Of a stretch of DNA of 64,000 nt, positions 1 through 14,548 are shown piece after piece. The notes beneath the pieces were generated by a model. That model was not told the origin of the DNA. It made no database searches and saw only the letters and a list, made by a program, of their open reading frames with translations. This stretch comes from Macrosoma leucophasiata (Eukaryota; Arthropoda; Insecta; Lepidoptera; Hedylidae). Made by a program: the position numbers and the translations under genes. The first letter of the stretch is position 1. Each line of letters begins with the position of its first letter. Where the stretch lies: NCBI GenBank assembly GCA_036365455.1, contig JAWQUS010000030.1, forward strand, positions 1,240,001-1,304,000, written 5' to 3'.

Positions 1-846
1 AGGTTTTTCGGTATCAAAACATTTCAAAGTCACAATTCGCAGAACACACGTTCGAATAATGTCAGATATTAAACAAATATATACAAAATGTCGTGCACTG
101 GAATTCATCTCTGGACACAGCTTCGTAATACTTTCGTTTGCTTTGGCTTACCATATTGTCTATCGTCATAAAATATACGTCGGGGACCTTTTGAAATAAA
201 CTTTGGGTATCAGGTGGGTAAAGTTCGATAGTTTCTTATAATAGTTAAATTCATGGCCGTTTAGAGTAACAAAAATAAAAAAAATATCCAATTTTAAATG
301 GTCCCTGAACGCGTTGCAACTGTTGTTATTATTTCATTCCAATAACAATTTAAAAATATATACATCTTAATTATATTTTTGTAATGCGAATAAAAATATA
401 AAAATCTCATAAATAATACTTTTTTTCATCTCAAAATCTGTAGGTATGATGATGAAAGTTAAAATGTAAATAATAACAACAGCTTTACAATAACATACAA
501 AGCTTCATAAATACTATGACTCCCAGAGGCATTTGTATCGTATCTCTATATCAATTTACCTATTATGCATTTACCTACACTTATATGATAAAAATATCTC
601 TGTATTACATTTCCTAATAAAATAAATCGATATGTTATACTAAAAGAGAGCAAATATTCGTCCTAACGGCGTTTTCATATTATTCGAGACGGTATCGGAT
701 GAATCGGATATCGGGTGAACAATTAAACGAAGCAAAATGCTTACTACGTGCACTTATTACGTGAGATATCTCTAATCCCATTTTGAGGAGGATTGCGGTA
801 AATAAGGTATAAATTATATCATATATCATGTTATTTGCAATAACAG

Positions 847-916
<70 letters not shown>

Positions 917-3362
917 GTATAGTAGTGCATATATCGGAATTAGTATTTTTGGACTTGTATTCACATCGGACGATAAAATATATTTGTGCAAGTGTGTGTT
1001 AGTGACCGTGCGTAAAAACAGTGTTTGCGGCTGAAAAAATGTTGCAATATTTTTTCTGTATTACTTATTACTCCAATACGCTATCAACGAAATAGAAAAT
1101 CGTTTGAAGTCAATGAAAAATTGAAAATCAGATTTGAATATCCGATATCAGATCCGATACTGTGAAAACTTCTAAATATACTCACACAGATATTGAAAGA
1201 ATACTGTAATCGAAATAACAGCTTACTTTAAATCAATGCAATGACAACTATATTTAACTATACATACAAGAGTCTTCTATTTTACTAACAAAGAATGAGA
1301 TAAAGATACGAGAGAGCGAGAGGGAACGATTCAAATGTCTCCGGTTGGCGGAACGTTCGAGAAAAATCGGTCGGAAGTCATCGCGGTCGGCACTTAACAA
1401 CTAACTTACACTAGATTGTACTTTCGTGCGTTCCCATCTATATATAGATATTTATACAAACAAATATTATAATCTAATGTCGACGTGTCTGAAATCTGCA
1501 TGTTATGTGTCGTATTTTCTTAGTAATAAGGTTCATTTTAAGCAATGGATTGGTAAATTTGAAAAACGTATTATCTATACAATTTTTTTTAGCATGTATA
1601 ATGTCGTAAATATAACTGACTGACTGAATTTGACTGATTGAATTGCGATTAGAGCAAAGTTTTCACTGAATTTCAAAATGGCGATTTCAATTGGCACAAG
1701 AAGAAGCTGTTTTTTTGTTAAGGATACATATTAAAATGACAGTGTGATTTTTACATTGAAATAAATAAAAATAGAACATCTATCAAGTTGTTTTAACTCG
1801 TGTTAAAAGTGTATGATAGACGCTTTTAATTTCAATATCAAAAACTATTGCTATTGTATTGCTATTATCAAAAACTCGTGAAACTATAGATACAGATACC
1901 ATACAGTCGACATACAATGAGATATGGCAAGATATTTGTGCAATGATCACGGCTTAACATCAATAATACTATTTCTTAAAGTGCATATCCAAAAAATAAA
2001 CTATTTCGTCGAAAACTTGTGTAAATCTAAATGTACGAAAATTCTAACTTACTGTATAAGGCAAAATCGGACGACATGGTTGTAAGAAGACTTCAGAGTC
2101 TATAGATACGTCTGTGATTCACATTTACTAGCTGGTCTAATATGAAACTGGATCTTCTGCGTTACAAAATTATCGAATTTTGCTAAATTAGATTTTTTTT
2201 TATTTAAAATAATGCAGCTGTCTATAATGAAAGGGATTCACCTATTTTTTCGACAATGATCGGTTACTGTCAATGTAACGAATTTGAAAAACAATGTCAC
2301 TCACTCCCAATCCAAGATTCAGTACCCTTGGATTGGAATTACACGTTCATCAGATCAAATAATCGTTTTTAAAAATTAGTGTCTTTTCAGTCAAATATAT
2401 TGGATTTAATAAAATCCGTCATATTAAACCAACTATAGCCAGTTCAATCCGGACGCATCCGATACACACGTTCATACGCACTTATATACGCACCATAAAT
2501 TATAACAAACAAATAGGCGGAGTTAAAAACCGAATTACACATTGGATTGCACCGACACAAAAATTTCCAAGTCTTAATACTAAGATCTGACGAGATTACG
2601 TCGCATCGCATACCGAATATCTTAAAGCTACCTAAAAATAAATAAATTAAGTAACACAATTATAATATCAACTAATACATAAAAATTTGGCACTAATCTA
2701 ATACTTATACTATACTGTAGTGAGGAAATGCGATGGTAAATTAAAATGCTAACACTCTTTCATCCATACATATACATTTAAGCGACAGAATCGCAACAAA
2801 TTGTCGTGTCACCGCTTAAACGAGTCAAATGTAATTCTTTTCTTCTTTATTAGTCGATTTGGCATAAAGCGCCAAACTATAAGATTAAGTTCACTCAGTG
2901 GAATATGTTTTTTGTCATTGCCTTTATGGCGATTGACGTTTCCGTGTGTGAGTGGGTGTCATATCACGAAGCGACGTATCCACACGTTAACTCACACTTG
3001 TTGCGTTTATGCAAATGTTTGTAGATTAATGTTCTAACAAAAAATACTTTTAACTTAACCATATGGGAAAATTCATTCGCGTTTTTTGCATCGTTCAGGA
3101 AAGTGACGACGTTCAAAATAAGGGGGAATGAAGGATACTGTATGATCATAAGCGTCAATATAAGGACACGGGGCTTGAGCGTAATCAATGAGGGAAAAAG
3201 GTGATTTTTAATATAACTTTGAACGCTTCTTCGGTCTTCCCCGAGGCGTCGCATGACTCGCATGATATGCAACAGGTGCGCGTCAACGAAGCGTGCGCGT
3301 CAAAGTGGTGCGTCGTGGGTATACACACACGCGTGCGTGTGTCAGTGTATGTGGCTCGTGTG
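1..3362. other. Downstream flank of Plp, no gene recognised
   Basis: The stretch is AT-rich with only short reading frames and no recognisable protein. It must hold the Plp 3' untranslated region. Possible minus-strand poly(A) signals are ATTAAA near 3210 and AATAAA near 2846, but neither is decisive. A more GC-rich patch at 1310-1395 has no assignable function. Confidence 0.5.
849..912. repeat. (GT)32 microsatellite
   Basis: A perfect run of 32 GT dinucleotides. It is likely to be length-variable and could form Z-DNA. Confidence 0.97.
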
Positions 3363-3478
3363 TCAGGGCGCCGGGTGTGCGGGGTGCGGGGGGTGTGGGG
3401 GGTGCGGGGGGCGCGCGTGCGGCAGGCGGCGCGCGAGCGCGTCCAGCTTGCCCAGGTAGGCGGCCGCGGTGCCCCTCG
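3363..3478 (-). CDS. Plp: Plp exon 28: terminal exon
   Basis: The exon has 116 nt, takes two bases to complete an Ala codon after GTTCAG and ends with TGA at 3363-3365. It encodes RGTAAAYLGKLDALARRLPH, which resembles the C-terminal helix of pericentrin (Tyr-x-x-x-Leu-x-x-x-x-x-Arg-Leu), followed by a His/Pro tail. An alternative AG five bases upstream would put the exon in a different frame without this helix. Confidence 0.78.
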
Positions 3479-6400
3479 CTGAACTGCACACATATTACAT
3501 TAACCTTGTTTAACGCACATCATTCAACAGAACACTTACCCCCTTATTCATAAACGTATTTTAGCTAAAGTGTTGCTAATCTCTCCTTTGTCTTTTTCTA
3601 TCCTGCACATTTGACAATGCAACTGACAGAGACAAGGCATTCTAAAGCTAAAACGTATCTAAAGTACGTTTGTGAATAAGGGGGTTAATATCTAGTATTG
3701 TCGTATTTTAATTTAACACATATGACCCTGTAATAACTATCGCAGATACATAACAAATGAGGTCTCAGGGGTGGCAACGCATATAAATTTTTGACTTCTG
3801 GTCTTTGTGTAAGTGTCTGGGGAGGTCTATAGGCTGTCATCATCATTTAAAGTCAATGTGAACTGCATGGATGATTGCCACTATCAATAAATAAATAAAA
3901 AAAATATCATCCGTGAATCGTGCCTTGTGCAATATTTAATAAGTGATTGAATTTTTATATTTGAATAGTTTCAGTTGAAAATCAGCCTCAGGTACATCTT
4001 AACAACGTACTGAAATAAAATTAAATAATGACAATTTTGTCCAAAATTTGAATACAATCGAACGATAAATGTTGTGAGCAGCCTATGTTTATAACTTCAA
4101 CACGTTGCAGACACAACAAATTTAATTAATAAATTAAACAATGTTAATAGACATATGTGGTACATGGGACAGGAAGAATGGGATTCGCCGTATTATGGAC
4201 AATTTTACGGGAATTTTGATATTTTTTTTTATGGAATGGATTTGGCAAACAAGAACGCAGTTCACATTGATGTTAAGTGATGACTGCAGCCTATAGACGA
4301 AGGTCAAAATGCAGATGCGTTACCACTGCCATTGCCATAGAATATGTAATAATACTACGTATAGAATGGGTACTTCGACGTCCCGCCCGATTTGCACACA
4401 TACACAACCCCTTCCCCTCTTATGGGCGACGGTTGGTATTTGGTACGTGCTACGCACACAGGTGCGCGTGTAAATACACGTCAGTGATGGATAGAAGTCA
4501 AATTAAGCGTTTGTATGGAATTTTGGCGGAGTGTCCGCGGTGTGCCACTGCTGAGGCCTAAGGTGTTATGCCTCTGTGCCGGAAATTACAGGGACATACA
4601 TTACCACCTGACCGGAACACGATAGTGCTGAACACTACCATTTAGCGGCAAGTAAATTAGGTAATGCGGTGGTGCCTGCGCCCGCGACCTCCGTCACTGG
4701 AGCTCTACCACCACATGTTACCAATACAGTTATTGACTTGATCAACGTACCGAACCATTGTATTACGTGGCACGATATGATTTCGAGAACCCTTAACATA
4801 GCCTAAGTTTCAATATAAGCATTTATTTATTTAATTTAACTAACCTCAACATAAATGGTTCGTCGTGTGTCGAGTTGATGGTAATTGGAGATCGCGGAAG
4901 GAAGTCACCCACTGAAACAATACACAAATATTATTATTATAAATAATCAGAAGATCCAAATAGGTCGAGTTCTGTCTGATGGTGGGATCAAAAGTCTTAG
5001 GAATCGGCGTGCATGTATGAAGAGAATGATGAAGGTAGACGAGGCACGAGAGGTTTTTCAGAACCGGGATGTCTGGCGCTCTACACTCTCTGCCTACCCC
5101 GTTAGGGACCTGGCGTGAAGATACATACATACATAATCAGAAGACGATTCGGGAAATTTTCAATGTATGTATGAAGTACATTATCCATACACTATAAGGG
5201 AACTGAATTTTTTTAGTATTTGCTGTTATAGAGGCAACAGAAATAAATTATCTGTGACAATTTCAACTGTCTAGTTATCACGATTCATGGCAGACGGACG
5301 GATAGCAGTCTTAGTAATAGCAGAAAATATGTAATAATACTACGTATAGAATGGGCACTTCGACGTCCCGCCCGATTTCCTCGCCTCACCGCCCATCACC
5401 TCTCGAGAGGCAGTTGAATAAACTTCAACAGTGAGGTTGCGAGCAGGCGAACGAGCGGTATATTTTTTTAGTTAATTTGGTCAGGTAATCGGTGCGACGA
5501 CTTATTTTACGATTGTATTAGGTCATAACCCTACGTTATTGATTGATGTCTGTGTAATAGGTTACCAGAATAAACGTTTGTATGGAATTTTAGTCGAGTG
5601 TCCGGGGTGTGGTAATAGGCACCTGCTTTTACTGTTTGGGTACGGAACTCCAAAAATGGTGAAACTGTGACGATCAGCTAGTGGGAACATAAGCTTACCT
5701 GAGGGCGAGGTCGGCAGGTGCAGACGCAGGTCGCGGGGCGCGGCCCGCCGGGGGTCGCCCGCCCGCAGTGGGGCCGCACCTCGCGATGGTGTGCCGTTGT
5801 ATGTTGACATCCGACTGTACACATTTCATCAATTTCATATTTTTGTTTGAGTGAATACTGTTGAGTTAAAGTACTCCCATGGAGAATAAAGGGATGAATG
5901 ATGAATGATGATAAAGTTTCTGATATATGAATAAAGTTTTACTTGTTTTATATTATATCGCATTAACACATGCTTGTGAAATATATTTTATTTTCTGCTG
6001 CTACCATAAAGCAATGCAATAGATGTGAAGGAAAGATTTGACAAATCGGGCAGGGCTTCAGTAGCTCAATTGGAAGAGCGGCTGGACTAGATTCCCAGTA
6101 GGTCGCGAGTTCGAGTCTCGCCTGAAGTCAATTTTTTCTTTCCATTTTTCTTGAAAAATAAAGTTTTACTTACATTTTTTAATTACTGATATCTATCTCA
6201 TAAAACACAAACTCAGATTTGAAACAGACATATAGGCCGTACAAATATTTGTTTTCGTTGCGGGGGGCATTGAACCCGCGACCCTCGAATCGAGCGGTCG
6301 TCACACACCGCTGGACTAGATCGTAATAACCATACTTTCAGCCGAAAGATATCCACAGCAGAGCAAAAGCCTGCCCCCATACGGCATGCGAGTTATCGCA

Positions 6401-9400
6401 GGGGCGGTAGGTTCATTGCGAAACTACACCTACATCCATAGGGCGTTAACGTATTGACTACCGGAACGGTTCGTTATAATAATATGCTTTTTATAAATCA
6501 AATATATGTAGCGAGCGAGATGGAAGTGAGGTGAGGATATAGCAAACAAAAGAGTGCTCACGCGATATCTGCGGCGGTGGCGGTGGCGGTGGCGGCGGGG
6601 GGCAGGGTGAGGGCGCGCGCGGCGAGGGCCCGCAGCTGCAGGCGGCGCCGCACCAGGTAGGCCAGGCGCAGCACGCCCACCACGCACAGCGCCACGCACC
6701 TGCACAAGATGCACTACGTGACAATATACACAAACAGAAGGTCACCCGGAACGCGGCGCGGGTCACGATAGCGACTGAAACGTGTGCGGGCGAAGGCGAG
6801 TCGTCTATCGAATTGGTGTGACGCTACAAAAACAAATTCAAAAAGTTTGATTTCAAAAGTGCTCTCTTCTATGCCCACTTGCAACTTACAGCAACCCAAT
6901 AATGAGCAACGGTACTGATAACTCCCTAAGATAACGTTCACCTGAACGTTTTCTCATACACTGGATTCATTTCGACCGACGTCGCAAAGCCAGCTGCAGT
7001 TTTTAATTCACCTCACAGAACGGCGCCAAAAATTCCAAGGGAGTGATTAAATTCGTTCTTATTTTATGATTGTGCGTTAGCTACCTACTTAAAGTTCGGT
7101 TGCACCAAAATATTTGTTACTACTACTACTTAAAGTTAAAGTAAATGTAAAACTTTAACTTTAACTAAAATTTTGGTGCAACTAGACCTCAAATAGGTAG
7201 CTGACGCAAAATTACAAAAAACAACAAAATAAAACACTCCCTCGAATCTCTTGGACGGAATGGGGTCGGAGTAGTATTCGTATACTCTATGGGGTCGGAC
7301 AGACATGACGCCCACTTTAATTGTCAATGCTCTCCCCCAATACTTACAGATATTTTAAGTCTTATAACAAGTTGATCAACTCACTTGAATCTCTTGGGGT
7401 GGTGCTGTCGGGGGGCGGGCGCGGGGGGGCGCAGCGCCCGCTCCAGCTCGGCGTAGCCCGCCAGCACGCGCTGCAGGTAGCGCTTCTGCCACACCAGCGC
7501 CTTGCGGCAGCTCTCCAGCCGGAGGCAGCGCCCGTGGAGGAAACGGATCTGCAGATAATTCAGCTTTAAGTCATCTTCTGTATCTTTAAAATGCTAAGTT
7601 ACTTCATTGCCACATCACTGTTCAAAACGCCGGTGTAAGAGAGATGAAGTTGAGACGATGTTTTATTTTATCTCCATCAAAGTATTTGATAACGTAGAAC
7701 CCTATTGGTAACGATCGGTCCAGTTAGATTACACCTCGCACGTGTCGAAATAGATAGTTTCAACCACCCGAAGGAAAATGTAAGTTTTGTTCGGTCGAGA
7801 GACATGAATTTTGAAAACAGACATCAAAGTTCAAAGTTCTTTATTGCATTCAAGTGAATTTTACACATGATATAAATATTGAGTGTAGCAACATGATACC
7901 CGTTGGGCGTAGCAATTTATGTAACACATTATTATAATTATAGATTTTAGATTCTCATCTATTTGACATTACATTAACACAGGCCTACAATATTTCACAA
8001 TTTAGACCCGTATTAACCCATTCCCTGTCCCACTGCAAACACAATAGCTTAAACAGTGCAAATGCTCTCTTATGATTAATGGTACCGGGAACCTGTTAAA
8101 AGACAAATCTCAGTGCCAATTTATCACAGTTATTTCAAAAATTTTAATACTAAACAAAAAGTACATTAAACACCCAAATAGTAAGTAGATAATAAATCTA
8201 TGCAAATAGTCGTTGCGAAACATGCATGTGAATTGAACACGGTTGATAAGTTCATCAAAAAGTTTAAATAACATCTTTAGATCTATATAAAACTCTTTGT
8301 TTACCACTTGTATTTGAATATTAAAAACTGTCAACATACATTTTTGAAAGTAGAAACTGTCACACGTCAAAACCTGTCAACTAAACGACTCACGCCACGC
8401 GGGCATACAATGAGAGCCTAAACCGCTACAAATATCTGCAATAAATTCCTATATAATAATGAACTAGTGTAATTGCTAGCAATAAACCCGAGATGGAGGC
8501 AAAAAGCGACACGACCAAGCTGCCCGACATGGTGTAAGTTATAATACAAAAAGACTTTGTTTTGAACACTTCTACGCTCTTCAACCGGTAATTTCATCTG
8601 TTTAGATGCATAAGCCCTGTTAAACAATTCAACAAACTGCTTATTCTAGAAATATACCACTTCGCAGAGGGCTAGATTGACTCGATAAATGCAAAGTGCG
8701 TTGTTTTGCTCCTAAGATGCTTGTAGCGTGAGCATGAGTTTTATTGATTTGAAAGCCATGCGCACTTTACTATAATACTTACAATGACTCCCTTTTAAAT
8801 ATGAAACTCTTTGTTTTTTATTCATGTGCACATTTTAATCATATAAATGTTTAAATTCATTTGGTACCTATTTTATTACGGCGAGGCGTGAAGTGAAACA
8901 TAAAAAATAGGTTACTGCATATAGAATATTTTGTTAACTAAGTTTCGTTACATAACACGTATCTGATAGCATGTGCGGCGATCACCCGTCCTTCACCAAG
9001 ACGGAACTGAACCTCAGGGTGCCGAGCGAGAGCAAGATGGAGAAGAAAGAGAAGGAGCTAACACCATCCTGCGCCAGGATCTCTCCCACTGTTAGTTAAT
9101 GTTTCGGAACAATAACGCATTCGCCTTAACTTGCTATATTCGTTAAATTTTCACATCTTGCAAACCATTATTTAGACTTTAGGATTTATTATGCGAATTT
9201 ATTTACGACCTTTTCAATGGTATTGCAGAAAAACACATAACCTAAACTTGCGGCGTAACTATTGTTCTGGTTTTATCAAACAATACTAAGAAATCCGAAT
9301 CATACCGAAACAATGATCTATAGCTACGAATGTTCGTTGTACGGATTATTAAATTCCTCGAATATAATAACGATAAGGTAGACGTTCAAACTAACATACA

Positions 9401-12400
9401 ACTAACGGTAATTTGATATTTCGGGAACTTGATAAATTATGAAACGCTTCACATTTTGGGAATTTGACATTCTGGACTGAAACGGAACTGCGATGGACAC
9501 TTCGATCGTCTATCAAAAAAGCCCTAATAACCAGCTTGTGATTTTCATCGGCTGTGAGATGCTGTTGGGATGTATTAGTAAATTAATCGTGAATGAGTTA
9601 TGAGAATAAAATCCAAATAATTGGATCACACTAATGAACTTTTCAGTCGTCCCACACGGATCGTAACGAGCGCTCCGCGCGGCCCCGCTCGGAGCACGCG
9701 CTCCGCGTGTACGACACCAGGCGGCACGGGCGCGCCCTGGACGCCGCGCAGAGGGCCGATATGGACGTGCAGGGGAACCGTGCGCTTGTACAAGGTTTCT
9801 GATCATTTTAATTTGCTTTTCACATTAAATTACGGCAAATCGTGCGCACATTGAGCAAGCTGACATTAAAAGAACTAGATAAGATTGGTAGAACATTCTG
9901 TTCTAGCCACTAACGACAATTAATTGCAAAAATACTGTAACCAGGAAAAGAACCGAAACAATATTAGTCTGTGTTTAGCATGTGTTTTATGTGAATAAAT
10001 GTTCACTTTATGTTCATTAGTTTATACAAAACCAAGTCAGATATAAAAAACAGACTTTCCGTAATAGCTTATTACGGCCAGTAAACATTTTACGAAAGAG
10101 ATGTTTTGCTCGCGGTGTGATAGTGCTGAACACTAAATTTGGCGGCAGTTACATTAGGTAATGCGGTGGCGCCTGTGCCTCCAAGATCCACATTGGAACT
10201 CTGCCACCAGCATAAAGTAGGCACGAAGATACGAATTTGAAGATTCATATTATTAAATGAATGATTTAGCCACCAGGACCTAACGAGAGCTTGGTTGTTC
10301 CAGCGGCGCTCAGCAGTTTCCGCTGGCCGCCGTACCTGCTGTGCGTGTGGCTGGCGGTACTGCTGCTGACCCACACGCTGCACTGCCTCGTGGCCGCGCT
10401 CTCCCGGGCCCTACCCGCCATGCGGTATGTTACGTTACTCATCCGTCTCTCATCATTATTTCAGGGCAAACACGTCCACTGCTTATCAAAAAGCTTCCCC
10501 CAACGATGGTCTTTATTATAGCATCATAATGGGGATGTATGGCATAAGTGTCACGCTTTGCATGCGGGTTGGCAACTATAGTGGCGATAATTTTATCGCG
10601 GTACCCTGCTGCCCACCCCGTGTTATTGCAGTTATAATGGTTTGACCATTTGTTCAGCCCATAAAGATAACTTACATTCTCAATAAGTTCTCAATGATTC
10701 TCAACTTATAAAATTAATCACTTTAAGAATTTAATCCTATTAAATATAGAATAATAATGTAACAATTTCCAGAATTATTGACTTATGGACTAACTTATTA
10801 CATTTCTACACACAAATGTATTCAGTGGATAAATAGGACATCTTCACGTCCTTTACGGATAGGCAGTGAGCGTCTAGCAACAAACCTCTTTATTAGAAAA
10901 AATATAGTTGTTAACAAGTCCAGTTTTATATTGGAGAAAAGAGATTTTAAAACATAAAATACCCACTATGTTTCATTCTACGTACCTACCTGCTTCAATC
11001 AAAGCGAATCGATCCAATTAGTATTCAACAATGGTCGAGGATTAGTCCCATGGACAAATGCTTAGTATTTATCAATAAAATTGTATGTACATTTTCTTCG
11101 TGCACGTAAGAGACTTTAGGTAGAGAGTGTGGATGGGTGATATTCCGGTTCTACATACACATCTACCGTGCTCCTTCTATATTCATCATTCTCTTTATTT
11201 ATTTGTGGTCATACTAAGCGTTAGGTTTGGATTATACACTGTACTATAAACATTTGACAATTATTTATCATTGTATCCAGAAAATTTTGCCAATACTTCC
11301 GAACGTGGACCGAAGACAGCTGGAAACACGACACGGACCTCAACCACCGCGTGTACCCTATCGCACTGGCCTGCGTCACCGGCCTGCTCTACTCCCTCTA
11401 CTGCGTGCTCTACGTCGCCTACTGTGCGGCCGTGTGGGCCATCGAGCCGCTGTGCGAGTTGGAGACAAAACACAGCACTGGAGATATGCCCAAAATAACG
11501 AATTACGTTGAAGAAGCTGCTCTAAATTCAAGTGACAAGCTTTGAATTTTCGGCAAATTTTTATCAATAACACTGAAATTATTAATTTATTTGAATATCC
11601 AGTTTTTATTTATAATATACATCAGAAGTAACTGCAAAGGATTTTATTTCATAAAATTTTTATAGACCTTGTCCAGAAGCGGCGAATTCGCCGCGTATAG
11701 TTACGCACCAGTCATACGCGCATTGGCGTAGTACATGGCGCTAATACATTGCATCCAGATGAGTAGAGCAAATTAAAAACACGCGCGGAATCTATCTGTT
11801 AGGTATAGGTAAGAAAGTCAAGGGTTGATTTTCTTGGTAAACCTTAATCGGAACCATTCAGTCAACGCATTAGATAGCAAAACCAATTTTGGTAATACGA
11901 GTATATTAAATTGTTATTATGACAACAAATTATTATCATTTAAATTGATATAAAAAACTAAGTACATTACAATAAAATATCAAACAATATAAATAATTAA
12001 TAAGAAATTTATTACAAAATAAAACAAATAGTAACAAGCTTTGCAAAGTAAAAACTGACCGCAAATTTTTCAGAATAGACAAATTTATAAAGAAAAAAAA
12101 TTAAATAAACATTGGCTGTCGATAAAGTCGGGCGATAATTTTACGTGATAATGTCATTAGAAAACATGCCTCACAAGCCAAACGCTTAGACCGATCGTGC
12201 CTCTCTATCGCTTGCTCCGCGCTCTCGCTTGCGCGCTCAACTCCAGCAGAACATGAGAGAAGTAGTCTTTTTGCGAGCGGTTGGCATTTTGCGAAGTTGA
12301 CATTTTGAGATGATACGGACACTTTTTCATACGTACAGCCGGCGTTCGATTTATAAAACGTAATAACCGTTTCAGTCCAGAATGTCAAATTCCCAAAATG

Positions 12401-14517
12401 TCATGCGGTTTTAAAATGTCAAGTTCCCGGTATTCCGAATTCCCAAAATGTCAAGTTCTCAAAATGTCAAGTTCTCAAAATGTCAAGTTCCCCTAATGTC
12501 AAGTTACCATAATGTCAAGTTCCTGAAATAATATTTTTTAAATAGTGCAAAACCGTGAGATGTAAAAATGACTCAAAACACTATTTCAAATGTATCCTTA
12601 CGCTCAGTTAATGACGCAACGCCTATTTCGCGAACACTTCTATCTCTGCCACTGACTACGCAAAGAACAAAAAAAACGTCTTCAAAGTCATTTTTAGATC
12701 TCTCGGCTTTGCACTATTTTAAAACTATTTCGGGTACTTGACATTTTGAGAACTTGACATTTTGGGAACTTGACATTTTGGGAATTTGGAATACCGGGAA
12801 CTTGTCATTTTGAAACCGCCTGACATTTTGGGAATTTGACATTCTGGACTGAAACGGTAATAACGTCAAAAACTACTGGTGCCGAAATACAAATCATGAG
12901 GCTTTTCCACATGCTCATACTTTAAAACGCCACATTTTTAAGCATTCCACGTTTGTATTGTAGACGCGACAGTAGAATACCAGAAACAACATTAAAGCTT
13001 CAGGCATCATTTATATCTTATTAATACAGTAACGTTGTTGCATTAAAGCATAAAAAAGGCTTGGAAAGTAACTCACAGCTTGATCCTTGTCATGTGTGAC
13101 CGCGTCAGTCGCGTCGGCCACCTCGTGCGTGCGCGGCGTATTCGTCTGCACAACAAAATTAACTTAATAATATTATTATATTCATGCTTACACTGCAAAT
13201 TTTTACCATGAAGAGGCTTGAATTAATGTGCGTAATACACCTTCTACGGATGGTTTAGATTCAAAATAGATAACGCTGTGTTCGGATAGGACGTCTACCA
13301 AGTTCACTATTTTTGTTTCTTTTTTTTTTGGAGTTTACTCTGCTTAAGATTTGAGTTAAAATTATTTTTAACATCTGTATCAAAATAATAGAGGGGAGTT
13401 ATGAGATAATTTATGAACTTACGTGTATATCATTAGTAGACTTATTTCTGGCGTTAGCGGCAGTCAGTTTCCTTTCTAACTCTGCGATAGTGTTGCTCTG
13501 GATATTCATCAATTCTTTGGCTCGCACTAGTTCCACACCTGATTCGTGTTTTAATCTGAAAAGACAGAAAATGAAAATAATTGTCGAATATGACAATTAC
13601 GTACAATCAAGATAAACCTGAAAATTTGCTGGTTTCAAGACTAAGGTTTTTCTAACATATCTTTTCAAGGTATATGTTTGTACTTTAGTGTTTTTTAATT
13701 TGTTCCCGCCTACTAGAGGTCCTCCAAAATGAAACGACGAAATACGAGAATGAGTTTATTTGAAACGTGCACAACTTACTACAAGCAGGTTACTATCATC
13801 TCATACCCCCTTGGGGTATGGGGAACCAAGGTCGGGGCGATTGCCCCCTGCGTGGGGTTGTCTACGCCAATCGTTACTACGATTGGGTCCTTGGGGTTGC
13901 CAGTCATGGCTTTAGTTGTCCGGGTGTGTGACCCACTTGTGTGGGTCAAGGTCAGTCCAGGGTGCGGGTTTAACACAGCGCGCGGTCTACCATCAGGTGT
14001 CCTGCAGCAGCTGTGTTTCCTCTTGAGTCAATCCGTGTATTTCCAATTTCCAATGGCCGCACGTCACTCCTCCGCCTGGTTGACGAGGAGTTCGCGCGGT
14101 AGTTTTTTGCCCTCCGGTGGGCGAGCGTGCAGGGGTGCGAGGTTACGGATGTGCGTAAGATCTGACACATCGGCCCGCGCGAACATCGATGTGGTTAGGC
14201 GTCGTATAAACTGTTCAATAGTTTCTATGTCCAGGTCCCTCTGGATCGTGGAATTCCTCACGTAGCGGGGGGCGTTCACGATTTTTCGGATGGTTGCCAT
14301 CTGGGTTGCTTCGATGTTTTTTCTGGTTGTCTCTGAGGTCAACGCATACCATGCCGGCGCTTACTACAAGAAATATACACATTGGTTTATCATATCAAAT
14401 AATGATTTCACTAGCGCGCTGTAACTTAGCTCAGCGCCATCTCTCGCAACTAATTTAAACTAAAAAGTTTGTTTCAACACTCAACAATATTTTATATTAA
14501 AATATTTATTTTTTGTG

Positions 14518-14548
<31 letters not shown>

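Noticed and set aside
3185..3493. Other frames across the terminal exon region
   Set aside because: They overlap exon 28 in non-matching phases and lack the conserved pericentrin-like C-terminal helix.
13729..14265. 178-residue plus-strand reading frame
   Set aside because: It is antisense to the Jockey reverse-transcriptase fragment and has no protein-like features of its own.
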